Source: Methanobrevibacter wolinii SH (GTDB lineage: Archaea > Methanobacteriota > Methanobacteria > Methanobacteriales > Methanobacteriaceae). From it: a stretch of DNA of 64,000 bases. Below the pieces are notes generated by a model. The model saw only the letters and a program-made list of their open reading frames with translations, did not search any database and was not told the origin of the DNA. The DNA is taken from positions 23,922-87,921 of the forward strand of contig NZ_JHWX01000014.1 in the NCBI RefSeq assembly GCF_000621965.1. The letters are read 5' to 3'. Both the position numbers and the translations under genes were made by a program. Below, in pieces: positions 39,190 through 48,078 of the stretch (the first letter of the stretch is position 1; each line of letters opens with the position of its first letter).

Positions 39190-39987
39190 ATAGTAAGAAA
39201 AAATGCTAAATGGCCTGAAGAGGGTGAACTTCTTGTTGCTACAGTATATAAAGTTCTTCCATATGGTTGTTTTGCTAAATTAGAAGAATATCATGGTAAA
39301 GAAGCATTTATTCATATTAGTGAAGTTTCTTCTGGTTGGGTTAAAAACATCCGTGACCATGTTAGGGAAAATCAGAAAATTGTAGCTCGTTGTATTAGAG
39401 TTAATCCTAAAAAAGGACATGTTGATGCTTCCTTAAAAAGAATTAGAGAAGACCAAAGAACTAAAAAGATTCAGCAATGGAAAATAGAACAAAAAGCTGA
39501 AAAATTTTTAGAATTATCTGCTAAATCATTAAATAAAAATTTAAACACTGCATATAAAGAAGTCGGTTATGATTTAATGGATATCTTTGGGGATATTTAT
39601 GGTGCTTATGAAACAGCTGCTGATGAAGGAGCTCAATCTTTAATTGATGAAGGTATTGATGAAAAATGGGCTGAAGCAATTACTAATGTTGCTGAAAGAA
39701 ATATCACACCTCCAGAGGTTCATATTAGTGGATATATAGATATTCAAACTTTTGACCCTGACGGAGTAGATATTGTTATTAAAGCTTTAAAAGCTGCTGA
39801 AGATAATAACACTGAAGATGAAGTTAAAGTACAATATGTTGGTGCTCCAAGGTATCGTATCACTGTTACCTCTTCAGATTATAGGATAGCTGAAAAAGAA
39901 CTTCAAAATGCTGCAGATAGGGCTATAAAAATTATTGAAGATTCTAATGGAAATGGTGAATTTTTACGTGAATTAGAAGATAATTAG
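39190..39987 (+). CDS. eif2a: Translation initiation factor aIF2 alpha subunit, apparent AUA start
   Basis: A 265-residue protein. The N-terminal S1 domain (residues about 10-85: [54 protein letters not shown]) is followed by the helical domain and the C-terminal alpha/beta domain that binds aIF2gamma. Residues 1-129 lie upstream of the first ATG in this frame (39577), so no ATG, GTG or TTG precedes the conserved S1 domain; an in-frame stop lies at about 39160. GGAGGTG (39178-39184) ends five bases before ATA 39190, and ATA-GTA-AGA aligns with the family N-terminus Met-Val-Arg. It is either a genuine AUA start or a G-to-A change or error. Confidence 0.9.
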   Translation: MVRKNAKWPEEGELLVATVYKVLPYGCFAKLEEYHGKEAFIHISEVSSGWVKNIRDHVRENQKIVARCIRVNPKKGHVDASLKRIREDQRTKKIQQWKIEQKAEKFLELSAKSLNKNLNTAYKEVGYDLMDIFGDIYGAYETAADEGAQSLIDEGIDEKWAEAITNVAERNITPPEVHISGYIDIQTFDPDGVDIVIKALKAAEDNNTEDEVKVQYVGAPRYRITVTSSDYRIAEKELQNAADRAIKIIEDSNGNGEFLRELEDN

Positions 39988-40262
39988 ATTTTTTTAAAAT
40001 CTTTATCTCTAATTATTTTTTCATGTTTTAAAAAATTATTATGAAAGTTCATCTTTTTTTAATCATTTAAAATTTTATTATTTATCTAAACTTTCTAATG
40101 ATTAAAGTTTTATCACTTTTTTTAATTTAGAATTTTAGATTAAAAAATTTGATATTATTGCTTTTTTTATTTATTTTTAATTAATTTTCAAAAGATTTTT
40201 TAATAAGAGACTTAAAATTTTTATACATAATTTAAAATAGTGTAAAATATTTTTGTGATAAT

Positions 40263-40433
40263 ATGAAGATGAAAATGCATAAATGCAAATCATGTAATAT
40301 TTACACTCTTCAAGAGAAATGTCCCAAATGTGGTGGAGATTTAAATGTCATTTATCCTCCAAAATATTCAATTGAAGATAAATATGGTAAATATCGTAGA
40401 AAATTAAAAGAACAATCTAAAAATGAGGATTAA
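40263..40433 (+). CDS. nop10: H/ACA ribonucleoprotein subunit Nop10
   Basis: A 56-residue zinc-ribbon protein ([11 protein letters not shown] and CPKCGGDL), followed by the conserved [16 protein letters not shown] tail that packs against Cbf5. It is a core part of H/ACA pseudouridylation complexes. Three in-frame Met codons lie at 40263, 40269 and 40275; GTGAT just upstream favours the first or second. The stop is two bases before the PAC2 start, so the two are co-translated. Confidence 0.95.
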   Translation: MKMKMHKCKSCNIYTLQEKCPKCGGDLNVIYPPKYSIEDKYGKYRRKLKEQSKNED

Positions 40434-40435
40434 AA

Positions 40436-41206
40436 ATGTTAAAAACTAAAATTAAAATTTTAGAAGAGGTATCTTTAGATAATCCTGTATTTATTGAAGC
40501 TCTTCCAGGTATAGGACATGTTGGAAAATTAGCTGCAGATCATTTAATTGATGAATTAGGTGCTACTAAATTTGCAGAAGTTTATTCACCTTACTTCCCA
40601 CCACAAGTTTATGTTGATGAAGACGGTTTAATTGAAAATATGGTTAATGAATTTTATTATTTAAAAAATCAAGGTGAAGATGAAAAAGATTTTATTATTC
40701 TTGTAGGAAATACTCAAGGTGTTTCTCCAGAAGGACAATATGCTATTTGCAATGATTTACTTGATTTTATTGAAGACTATAATGTAAGTGAATTATTTAC
40801 ATTAGGTGGTTTAGCTACAGGTCAACCAGTGGAAAAACCTATTGTTTATGGTGCAGCAACTGATGAAGATAAAATTGATCTTTTAAAATCTGTTGATGTT
40901 GAAATAAGATCTGCTGATGGTGGAATTATTGGTGCTTCTGGTTTATTTTTAGGTTTAGGTCAACTTAGAGATATGTCTGGTGCTTGTTTAATGGGTGCAA
41001 CTCCTGGTTACTTTATTGATCCAGAAGCTGCAGAAGCAATATTAAATAAATTATCTGCTATATTAAAAATTGAAGTTAACACTGATAAACTTGAGGAAAG
41101 GGCTGAAGAAACAAGACAAATTTTATCTAAAGCTCAACAAAGAGAACAAGAAGTCTTAAATCGTAGTATGCCTCAACAAGATGATGATTTAAGATATATT
41201 GGATAA
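40436..41206 (+). CDS. PAC2-family proteasome-assembly-chaperone-like protein
   Basis: A 256-residue protein. [17 protein letters not shown] near the N-terminus and the [21 protein letters not shown] and GLFLGLGQ segments identify the PAC2 family. The C-terminus is a helix rich in Glu/Gln/Arg. Archaeal members are tied to proteasome assembly (PbaB-like), but the precise role is unsettled. It begins two bases after nop10. Confidence 0.85.
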   Translation: MLKTKIKILEEVSLDNPVFIEALPGIGHVGKLAADHLIDELGATKFAEVYSPYFPPQVYVDEDGLIENMVNEFYYLKNQGEDEKDFIILVGNTQGVSPEGQYAICNDLLDFIEDYNVSELFTLGGLATGQPVEKPIVYGAATDEDKIDLLKSVDVEIRSADGGIIGASGLFLGLGQLRDMSGACLMGATPGYFIDPEAAEAILNKLSAILKIEVNTDKLEERAEETRQILSKAQQREQEVLNRSMPQQDDDLRYIG

Positions 41207-41451
41207 TTTTTTTATTCTTTTATTTTTATTTTAATTATTTTTTGTTTTTTTATGATTTTTTATTTTAATTATTTTTTTCTGTTTTAATTATATTCTTAAA
41301 ACCTATTTATTTAAAGAATTATTTTTTTAAATTTCTTATTTTTAGATTGAAAATAAATTTTATCCTTATTTTAATTGGTTTTAATCCTATTTATTCTATT
41401 GTTTTTATATTATCTATAATTTAATATATTAAGATAATCTAATTTTTATTT

Positions 41452-42642
41452 ATGTTAATTAATATGGATTTACATGTTCATAGTTGTTTTTCAATGGCAA
41501 CTTCTAAAGATATGTTAATAGAGAATATGGCTCCAAAAGCTAAGGAAAAAGGACTTCAGCTTGTAGGAACTGGGGATGCATTTCATCCAAAATGGTTAAA
41601 AATTATTGAGGAGTCTACTGAGTATATTGGTGATGGGATTTATTCACATAAAGATTGTGATTTTTTATTAACAGTAGAAGTTGAAGCAGAAAAAAAGATT
41701 CATCATTTAATTTTTCTTCCAAATATTGAAATTGCACGTGAACTTTCAGATAAATTAGTTTCTAAAAATAAATATTCTGATGGCAGACCTAGGACAAAAA
41801 TGTCTGGTGCTGAAATTTATGACATGGTTAAAGAATATGATTGTTTAATTGGTCCAGCTCATGCATTTACTCCTTGGACAGGTATGTATAAATCATATGA
41901 TAGTATTTATGATTGTTATGGTGGAAAAGTGGATTTTTTAGAATTAGGATTATCTGCTGATACAGATATGGCAGATACTGTTAAAGAACTTAAAGATATA
42001 CCTTTTTTATCAAATTCTGATGCACATTCTCCATGGCCACATCGATTAGGTAGGGAGTTTAATCAAATTCAGATGAAAGATATTTCATTTTCATCATTGA
42101 AGTATGCATTAAAACATAATGATATTAAAGCAAATTATGGTTTGTATCCTAACTTAGGAAAATATCATATGACTGCATGTACTAAATGCTATAAATTAAT
42201 TAATCCATCAGTAGCATATGATAATAAAATGAAATGTCCTTACTGTGGAGGTAGAATTAAAAAAGGTGTTGATTATAGAATTAGTGAAATCAATGATTAT
42301 GAAAAACCACATCATCCTGAATTTAGACCACCTTATATTCACACTATGCCTCTTGCTGAAATAATATCTAAGATTTATGATAAAGGAGTTACAACAAAAA
42401 CAGTTCAAAATAAGTGGCAATTATTAATTGATAATTTTGGTCCAGAAATTGAAATTCTTATTAATGTCCCTCTCAATGAAATTGAAAATATTGATTCTCA
42501 AATTGCTAAAGGAATTTCTGCATTTAGAAATAAAACAGTAAATATTATTCCAGGTGGTGGAGGTAAATATGGGGAAATATCTTTTGATAAGAAATTAAAA
42601 GAAGATAATAAAAATAAGGTAATAACTTTAGATAATTTTTAA
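41452..42642 (+). CDS. Endonuclease Q-like PHP-domain protein
   Basis: A 396-residue protein. The PHP domain begins with DLHVHSCFS (HxH at 8 and 10), then GTGDAFH, EVEAEKKIHHLIF, GPAHAF and SNSDAHSPWPHRLGREF, all metal-binding motifs. A zinc-ribbon insert (CTKC ... CPYCGG) and a helix-hairpin-like C-terminal part (IDSQIAKGISAFRNKTVNIIPGGGG) follow. This is the layout of archaeal EndoQ, which nicks 5' of deaminated bases and abasic sites and binds PCNA in Thermococcales. Older annotation calls it a phosphoesterase or helicase-associated protein. Confidence 0.8.
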   Translation: MLINMDLHVHSCFSMATSKDMLIENMAPKAKEKGLQLVGTGDAFHPKWLKIIEESTEYIGDGIYSHKDCDFLLTVEVEAEKKIHHLIFLPNIEIARELSDKLVSKNKYSDGRPRTKMSGAEIYDMVKEYDCLIGPAHAFTPWTGMYKSYDSIYDCYGGKVDFLELGLSADTDMADTVKELKDIPFLSNSDAHSPWPHRLGREFNQIQMKDISFSSLKYALKHNDIKANYGLYPNLGKYHMTACTKCYKLINPSVAYDNKMKCPYCGGRIKKGVDYRISEINDYEKPHHPEFRPPYIHTMPLAEIISKIYDKGVTTKTVQNKWQLLIDNFGPEIEILINVPLNEIENIDSQIAKGISAFRNKTVNIIPGGGGKYGEISFDKKLKEDNKNKVITLDNF

Positions 42643-42904
42643 TTAGTTTATTTTTTTATTTTTTTAAATTAAGTTTCTTAAATTTAAGTATTTTCTTTAA
42701 AATAAGTTTTTTAAATTTTATTTTTAATTAATTTTATTTAAAATAAGTATGGATTTAATTAATAAAATTTTAATATTTATTTTTAATTTTTAAAAGTAGT
42801 TTTTAATTTATTGCTTATTTATTTAGGTATAATTTTTAATTTTTTAAATAAAATCAATTTTTAATTAAATATTTAAAAAATTTAATGATATATTTTAAAT
42901 AAGC

Positions 42905-43249
42905 TTATTCTAATTCTATACCTTTTTGAATTAATTTAAAAATATTATCATTATTTAAACTATAAAATACTTTTTTATTTTCTTTTCTACTTTTAACAAT
43001 ATTATGATGTCTTAATATTCTAAGTTGATGTGAAATACTTGATTGACTCATATCTAAAAGTATAGATAACTCACATACACATAATTCATTAATTTTAAGA
43101 GCATTAATTATTCTTAATCTATTATAATCTCCAAGTAATTTAAATAAACTAGCTGTGCTTTCATAAGTTTCATTATCTAACATTTCTTTAGAAACTTCTT
43201 CAATAACATCTTCTCTTAGACTTTTGATTTCACATATATCGTTTGCCAT
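42905..43249 (-). CDS. ArsR-family transcriptional regulator with CVC metal motif
   Basis: A 114-residue winged-helix protein. ELCVCELSILLDMSQSSISHQLRILRHHNIV holds the CxC metal or arsenic/cadmium-type sensor motif at the start of the recognition helix pair. The C-terminal wing is KVFYSL. The target is unknown; no metal transporter is adjacent. It lies directly downstream of two tRNA-Arg genes on the same strand. Confidence 0.9.
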   Translation of the reverse strand: MANDICEIKSLREDVIEEVSKEMLDNETYESTASLFKLLGDYNRLRIINALKINELCVCELSILLDMSQSSISHQLRILRHHNIVKSRKENKKVFYSLNNDNIFKLIQKGIELE

Positions 43250-43287
43250 AGTATCATTAATTTAAATAATATTATTTTTTAAAAAAG

Positions 43288-43361
43288 CGGACTTGGCGGG
43301 ATTTGAACCCGCGATCTTTAGATTAGGAGTCTAACGCCCTATCCAGCTAGGCTACAAGCCC
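43288..43361 (-). tRNA. tRNA-Arg (anticodon CCT)
   Basis: A 74-base cloverleaf on the minus strand. The anticodon stem TTAGA/TCTAA closes the loop CTCCTAA, giving anticodon CCT, which reads AGG. The acceptor GGGCTTG/CAAGTCC includes G3-T70, with discriminator G73. The T arm is GCGGG-TTCAAAT-CCCGC. No CCA is encoded. Confidence 0.93.
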
Positions 43362-43430
43362 ATATTATAAATATCTATATAAAATAATCATGTAATATAA
43401 AATTCATTAAAAAAAGTAGTTTTAAATCTA

Positions 43431-43504
43431 CGGACCAGCCGGGATTTGAACCCGGGATCTTCGGATTAGAAGTCCGACGCCCTATCCTACTAGGCTACTG
43501 GCCC
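43431..43504 (-). tRNA. tRNA-Arg (anticodon TCT)
   Basis: A 74-base cloverleaf on the minus strand. The anticodon stem TCGGA/TCCGA closes the loop CTTCTAA, giving anticodon TCT, which reads AGA, the main Arg codon in this AT-rich genome. The acceptor GGGCCAG/CTGGTCC includes G3-T70, with discriminator G73. It lies 69 bp upstream of tRNA-Arg(CCT); the two are close paralogues outside the anticodon arm. Confidence 0.93.
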
Positions 43505-43636
43505 ATACATCATAACAATAAAGTATTAGTTTGTTCTAGTATATAAATTTTTTCTTTATTTTTTAATTTTTTCTATTTTTTATTAAAAAAATTTAAGAAT
43601 AAATACAGTATATAAAAATACTGTTTTATTCTTTAT

Positions 43637-44179
43637 CTAACCTGTATATGGATGATCTGGAGCTCCTCCTGCACCTTCATCTATATTGTCTCCATAAGTA
43701 TGGAATCCAATAGCTTGATCATATACATTATAATATGTGACGGTGTAGGTTCCATCTCCATTATCAGTTGTTATAGCATATGCAACACTATAATCTTTTA
43801 TTCCAGTATCATCATTATTGTTATTGTTGTTATTATTGTCATCTATTGTTGGAGTTTGTTGGTTAGATGTTCCACTATCACCAGAGCCTCCATTGTCGGA
43901 ACCTCCGTTATCTGAAGTACCATAATAGAAGTTACTTCCATATGGGCTGTCACCAGTACCATATGGGGATATACCTCCAGATCCACCATTTCCACTAATA
44001 TCATTAGTGGTATTAACATTTGTGGAATTGTTTCCTATACCTGTTCCATGGGTATTGGTACCTATACCTTGGAGACTTTTAAAAACACCATTATCATCAC
44101 TGGTTAAACCATATGCAGTTACTCCAGCAGCAATACATATAACTATAATAATTGAAATAATAATGTTTGATTTTTCCAT
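43637..44179 (-). CDS. Membrane-anchored Gly/Ser/Asn-rich surface protein
   Basis: 180 residues. An N-terminal hydrophobic segment (about 5-24, IIISIIIVICIAAGVTAYGL) acts as signal anchor. The exterior part is a low-complexity Gly/Asn/Ser/Thr/Tyr-rich stretch (about 38-125) including an eight-Asn run and GGSDNGGSGDSG repeats, then a short beta-like C-terminal segment (YSVAYAITTDNGDGTYTVTYY). I recognise no domain; it is likely a cell-wall or S-layer-associated protein. GAGGTGAAAC supports the start. A 63-bp palindrome lies just upstream. Confidence 0.75.
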   Translation of the reverse strand: MEKSNIIISIIIVICIAAGVTAYGLTSDDNGVFKSLQGIGTNTHGTGIGNNSTNVNTTNDISGNGGSGGISPYGTGDSPYGSNFYYGTSDNGGSDNGGSGDSGTSNQQTPTIDDNNNNNNNNDDTGIKDYSVAYAITTDNGDGTYTVTYYNVYDQAIGFHTYGDNIDEGAGGAPDHPYTG

Positions 44180-44213
44180 TTTGTTTCACCTCTAATTGAT
44201 CAATAAGAAGTTA

Positions 44214-44276
44214 TATTCTATAAAAAATTTATAATTATAATTTTTTGAATTATAGTTATAAATCTTTTATAGAATA
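44214..44276. repeat. Near-perfect 29-bp-arm inverted repeat
   Basis: Left arm 44214-44242 (TATTCTATAAAAAATTTATA...) and right arm 44248-44276 match as inverted repeats at 27 of 29 positions around the 5-base loop TTTTG. One of the two differences is a G-T wobble whichever strand is transcribed. It lies 35 bp upstream of the surface-protein start codon, in the divergent region before frhA, so it is a very strong RNA hairpin or cruciform, or an operator. Confidence 0.75.
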
Positions 44277-44597
44277 AATAAATTTAGTTTGTAGTTATAT
44301 ATATTTCTATTTATATTAATAAACATTACGATATACTAATTTTTTAAATATTTATTAGTTTTTTTAATTTTTATTTTTTATTAGTTTTCTATTTTAAGGG
44401 TTTAAAATCTTTTTTCAACTTAAATAATAGTTATCTATTAAATATTTTTAAATTGTTTTGTTCTTATTTAATTTTATTTTTTAATTTCCAATATTTTAAT
44501 TTTGTATATTTTTTTTATTTTTTATTTTACTTTTATTATAAAATGTTCAAATAAAATATTATACTATTTAAAGTTTTCTAATTATTTTAAAGAAAAT

Positions 44598-44609
44598 CAT
44601 ATATATATC
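44598..44609 (+). promoter_or_regulatory. Possible TATA region of the frh operon
   Basis: CATATATATATC lies about 75 bases before the frhA start, in a region otherwise made of A/T runs. It is the best TATA-like sequence near the operon; without transcript data it is only a candidate. Confidence 0.35.
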
Positions 44610-44672
44610 ATTTATTATCATAATTATTATTGTCGTTAGTTTCTAATTTTTTTTAACAAAGAGGTGACACAT

Positions 44673-45890
44673 TTGAGTGATAAAATAGTTATATCCCCAA
44701 CTACCAGGCAAGAAGGTCATGCAGAACTTGTCATGGAAGTGGATGATGAAGGGATTGTTACAAAAGGTAGATATTTTAGTATTACTCCTGTCAGAGGATT
44801 AGAAAAGATGGTTGTAGGTAGATCACCAGAAACTCCTCCTGTTTTATGTCAAAGGATTTGTGGTGTATGTCCTATTCCTCATACTTTAGCTTCTGTAGAA
44901 GCTATTGATGATTCTTTAGATATTGAAATACCAAAAGCTGCAAGAATTATGAGAGAAATGACTTTATTTGCACATTGTATTGATAGTGCAGCTATTCACC
45001 ATTTCTTAATTGCTCCTGATTTTGTACCAGATAATTTATTTAATACTGCAGTAGATAGTGTTTCTAACATTAGGAAATTAGCACAATTTATTGTAGATAC
45101 TATTGCTGGTGAAGGTATTCACCCATCTGATATTAGAGTAGGTGGTATGGCACAAAATATTTCTCCATTAGCAAAAGAAAAAATTACTGAAAAAGCTAAA
45201 GCATTAGTTCCAGCTATTGAAAAACATACTGAATTAATTGAAGGTTTAGTTGCGGATAAAGGATTACCTAAAGATTTAGGTGTAGTTAAATGTAAACCAT
45301 TTGCTTCAGATGGATATTATGGTAATAGAGATTACTTTGACTTTGATAAATTCAGTGAAATTATGCCAGAACAATGGTATGATGATGAAGAAATAGGTAA
45401 AAGAGCATGTTCAACTATTCCATTATGGGAAGGTAAAAATATTGAAACTGGTCCTAGAGCAAGAATGGAAATGTACCACGGTTTCAAAGATAAAGGTGTT
45501 GTAGCACAACATGTTGCTAGAGCTGAAGAAATGAAATTAAATGCAAATAGATTAGTTGAGTTAATTGATCAATTAGATACTTCTGCTCCAACTTTAGCTG
45601 ATTTTGATCCTAGAGGAACAAATAAATTAGGTGTAGGTGTAATTGAAGCACCTAGAGGAACTGATGTTCATATGGCTCAAATTAAAGATGGAAAAGTACA
45701 ATACTATACTTGTTTAGTACCTACTACTTGGAATATCCCAACTATGGGTCCTGCTACTGAAGGTTTCCATTATAAATATGGTGCTCATGTAATTAGAGCA
45801 TACGACCCTTGTTTATCTTGTGCTACTCACGTAATGGTTGTTGATGATGAAGATAAAAGTGTATTAAAACAAAATATGGTGAACTTATAG
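44673..45890 (+). CDS. frhA: F420-reducing [NiFe] hydrogenase large subunit FrhA
   Basis: A 405-residue large subunit that carries the Ni-Fe site. The N-terminal RICGVC (C63, C66) and C-terminal DPCLSCATH (C380, C383) supply the nickel ligands. The last 19 residues after His 386 form the propeptide that FrhD removes. I start at TTG 44673, giving the family N-terminus [10 protein letters not shown]; the GTG at 44664 lies inside the GAGGTG ribosome site. With FrhG and FrhB it reduces coenzyme F420 with H2 in the cytoplasm. First gene of frhADGB. Confidence 0.96.
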   Translation: MSDKIVISPTTRQEGHAELVMEVDDEGIVTKGRYFSITPVRGLEKMVVGRSPETPPVLCQRICGVCPIPHTLASVEAIDDSLDIEIPKAARIMREMTLFAHCIDSAAIHHFLIAPDFVPDNLFNTAVDSVSNIRKLAQFIVDTIAGEGIHPSDIRVGGMAQNISPLAKEKITEKAKALVPAIEKHTELIEGLVADKGLPKDLGVVKCKPFASDGYYGNRDYFDFDKFSEIMPEQWYDDEEIGKRACSTIPLWEGKNIETGPRARMEMYHGFKDKGVVAQHVARAEEMKLNANRLVELIDQLDTSAPTLADFDPRGTNKLGVGVIEAPRGTDVHMAQIKDGKVQYYTCLVPTTWNIPTMGPATEGFHYKYGAHVIRAYDPCLSCATHVMVVDDEDKSVLKQNMVNL

Positions 45891-45899
45891 AGGAATATC

Positions 45900-46379
45900 A
45901 TGACTTATGATGTAGGAACTATAGTTGTTGGTTGCGGTAATGTTTTATTCAAAGATGATGGTTTTGGACCACATGTAATCAAAACTATTAAAGAAGAATA
46001 TTTAAAGGATAATGAATGTCCTGATGATGTAGAGTTTATTGATGCAGGTACTAGTGCAACATATTATATATTTTCACTTCCTAGTGATGCTTGGAAGAAG
46101 ATTATTGTTGTAGATGTTGTTGATTATCATGCTGAACCTGGTTCATTAAAATATTTTTCACCATTTGAAATGCCTAAAGGAAAATATGAAAATGCTCATA
46201 ATTGGGCAGTAGAAGAACCATTACAAGATTTAGCAAATAAAGGAATTGACGTTGTTATTGTTGGATGTCAACCACAAGAAATTTCTGCACCAGATATAGA
46301 TTTAGGCTTATCAGAGTCTGTTCAAAATGCTATTCCTAAAGCTATTGATATGATATTCAAAGAAATAGGGGTTAATTAA
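45900..46379 (+). CDS. frhD: Hydrogenase maturation endopeptidase FrhD
   Basis: A 159-residue protease of the HycI/HybD type. It has IVVGCGNVLFKDDGFGPHVI at the N-terminus (nickel-sensing Asp/Glu region), DAGTSA and VVDVVDY. It clips the FrhA C-terminal extension after nickel insertion. It starts nine bases after frhA, and its stop touches the frhG start. Confidence 0.94.
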   Translation: MTYDVGTIVVGCGNVLFKDDGFGPHVIKTIKEEYLKDNECPDDVEFIDAGTSATYYIFSLPSDAWKKIIVVDVVDYHAEPGSLKYFSPFEMPKGKYENAHNWAVEEPLQDLANKGIDVVIVGCQPQEISAPDIDLGLSESVQNAIPKAIDMIFKEIGVN

Positions 46380-47195
46380 ATGTTTGAAAAATTAAAAAAA
46401 TCATTTGGTAAAAAAGAAACCAAACCTGTTGAATCTGAGGTTAAATATGAAGAAGGTAAAGTTTCTGTAAAACCAACTAATAAACCTAAAATAGGATATA
46501 TTCATGTAAGTGGATGTACTGGAGATGTAATGTCCTTAACTGAAAACTATGATATTTTATCTACATTATTATCTGATATGGTAGATATTGTATATGGTCA
46601 AACTTTAGTTGATAAATGGATTCATGGTACTTATGCTGAAGAAATGCCTGATATGGATTTATGTCTTATTGAAGGTTCTGTCTGTTTACAAGATGAACAC
46701 AGTTTAATAGAAGTTCAAGAAGCTAGAAAACATTCTAAATTAGTTGCAGCATTTGGTTCTTGTGCTATGAATGGTTGTTTTACAAGATTCTCTCGTGGAG
46801 GACAACAAGCTCAACCTAAACATGAGTCTTTTGTACCTTTAAGTGACTTAATTAAAGTAGATCTTGCTATTCCTGGTTGTCCTGCTTCTCCTGAAATTAT
46901 TGCTAAATCAGTTGTTGCTTTAATTAATAATGATATGGATTATTTACAACCTGCATTAGATATTGCAAATTGTAATTTAGCTTGTGGTTGTGACTTACAA
47001 ACCAATATTATTAACAAAGCTTTATGTACTGGTTGTGGAACTTGTGCATTAGCTTGTCCTACTAAAGCTATAGATATGGTGGAAGGTAGACCTATTATTA
47101 ATATTAATAGATGTATTAAATGTGGTTCATGTAATGTTCACTGTCCTAGAACTTGGTTCCCATTAGATAGGATTAAAAAAGAGTTCAATTTATAG
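46380..47195 (+). CDS. frhG: F420-reducing hydrogenase small subunit FrhG
   Basis: A 271-residue subunit. After a Lys/Glu-rich N-terminal extension (about 1-40), the hydrogenase small-subunit fold begins at [12 protein letters not shown], with [18 protein letters not shown] and [10 protein letters not shown] binding the proximal cluster. Two ferredoxin motifs close the protein ([12 protein letters not shown] and [12 protein letters not shown]). It passes electrons from FrhA to FrhB. It begins directly after the frhD stop codon. Confidence 0.96.
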   Translation: MFEKLKKSFGKKETKPVESEVKYEEGKVSVKPTNKPKIGYIHVSGCTGDVMSLTENYDILSTLLSDMVDIVYGQTLVDKWIHGTYAEEMPDMDLCLIEGSVCLQDEHSLIEVQEARKHSKLVAAFGSCAMNGCFTRFSRGGQQAQPKHESFVPLSDLIKVDLAIPGCPASPEIIAKSVVALINNDMDYLQPALDIANCNLACGCDLQTNIINKALCTGCGTCALACPTKAIDMVEGRPIININRCIKCGSCNVHCPRTWFPLDRIKKEFNL

Positions 47196-47206
47196 GAGGA
47201 TTAAAC

Positions 47207-48078
47207 ATGGAATTTGGTAATTATAAAGAAGTTTTATGTGCTAGAGCAACTGATAGTAAAATACAAGAAGTATCCCAAGATGGTGGAATTGTTACTGCTT
47301 TATTTTCTTATGCTTTAGATGAAGGTATTATTGAAGGTGCTGTTGTTGCTGGACCTTCTGAAAAACCTTGGGTACCAGAACCTGTAGTTGCAATGTCTAA
47401 AGAAGATCTTATTGATGCAGCAGGAACTAAATATACTCATTCTCCTAACGTTTGGGCTTTAAAACAAGCAGTAAGACAATATGGTCTTGAAAAAGTAGGT
47501 ACTGTTGGTACTCCTTGTCAAATTATGGGTATTAGAAAAATGCAAGTTTATCCATTTTCAACTCGTTTTGTTGCAGATAAACTTAAATTATTAATTGGTA
47601 TTTTCTGTATGGAAAATTTCCCATTTGCATCTCTTGAAACTTTTGTTGAAGAAAAAATGAAAGTAAATATGGATGATGTTACTAAAATGGATATTGGTAA
47701 AGGTAAATTCTTTGCTTATACTGGTGATCAAGATAATAAAATACCTTTAAAACAAACACATGGTTATGAACAAGCAGCATGTAATGTATGTCCTGATTAT
47801 GTTGCAGAGTTAGCTGATGTATCTACTGGATCTGTTGGTACTCCTGATGTTGGTCTACTGTATTTACTAGGACTGATGGTGGAGACTCTATTTTCAAAGC
47901 AGCTGTTGATGCTGGAGTTATTGAAACTAAACCTATGGATGATGAAGTAAAACCAGGTCTTGGATTACTTAGTAAATTAGCTAAAGGTAAAAAAGATAAA
48001 AATAAAAAAGAAGCAGAAAGAAGAGTTAAAATGGGATTACCTATCCCTTCAGGTTTTGATAAATTTTATCAATACTAA
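47207..48078 (+). pseudogene. frhB: F420-reducing hydrogenase flavoprotein subunit FrhB, interrupted by a frameshift
   Basis: FrhB binds FAD, one 4Fe-4S cluster and F420 and completes electron transfer. The first ~214 residues are normal ([42 protein letters not shown], the [24 protein letters not shown] region). At about 47848-47851 the sequence reads GATGTTGG where the family Asp-Gly-Trp would require GATGGTTGG, one G missing. The frame then runs into 33 unrelated residues and stops at 47950. The other frame continues the true C-terminus ([20 protein letters not shown] ... GFDKFYQY) to a stop at 48076-48078. A single-base assembly error is as likely as a real mutation. Confidence 0.85.

Noticed and set aside
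39577..39987. Short aIF2alpha starting at the first ATG
   Set aside because: It would remove the whole S1 domain, which is intact in the same frame upstream.
44664..44672. GTG start for frhA
   Set aside because: This GTG is part of the GAGGTG ribosome site; TTG 44673 gives the family N-terminus.
47848..47851. Programmed ribosomal frameshift in frhB
   Set aside because: There is no slippery heptamer or downstream structure and the family is not known to frameshift; a lost base explains it better.
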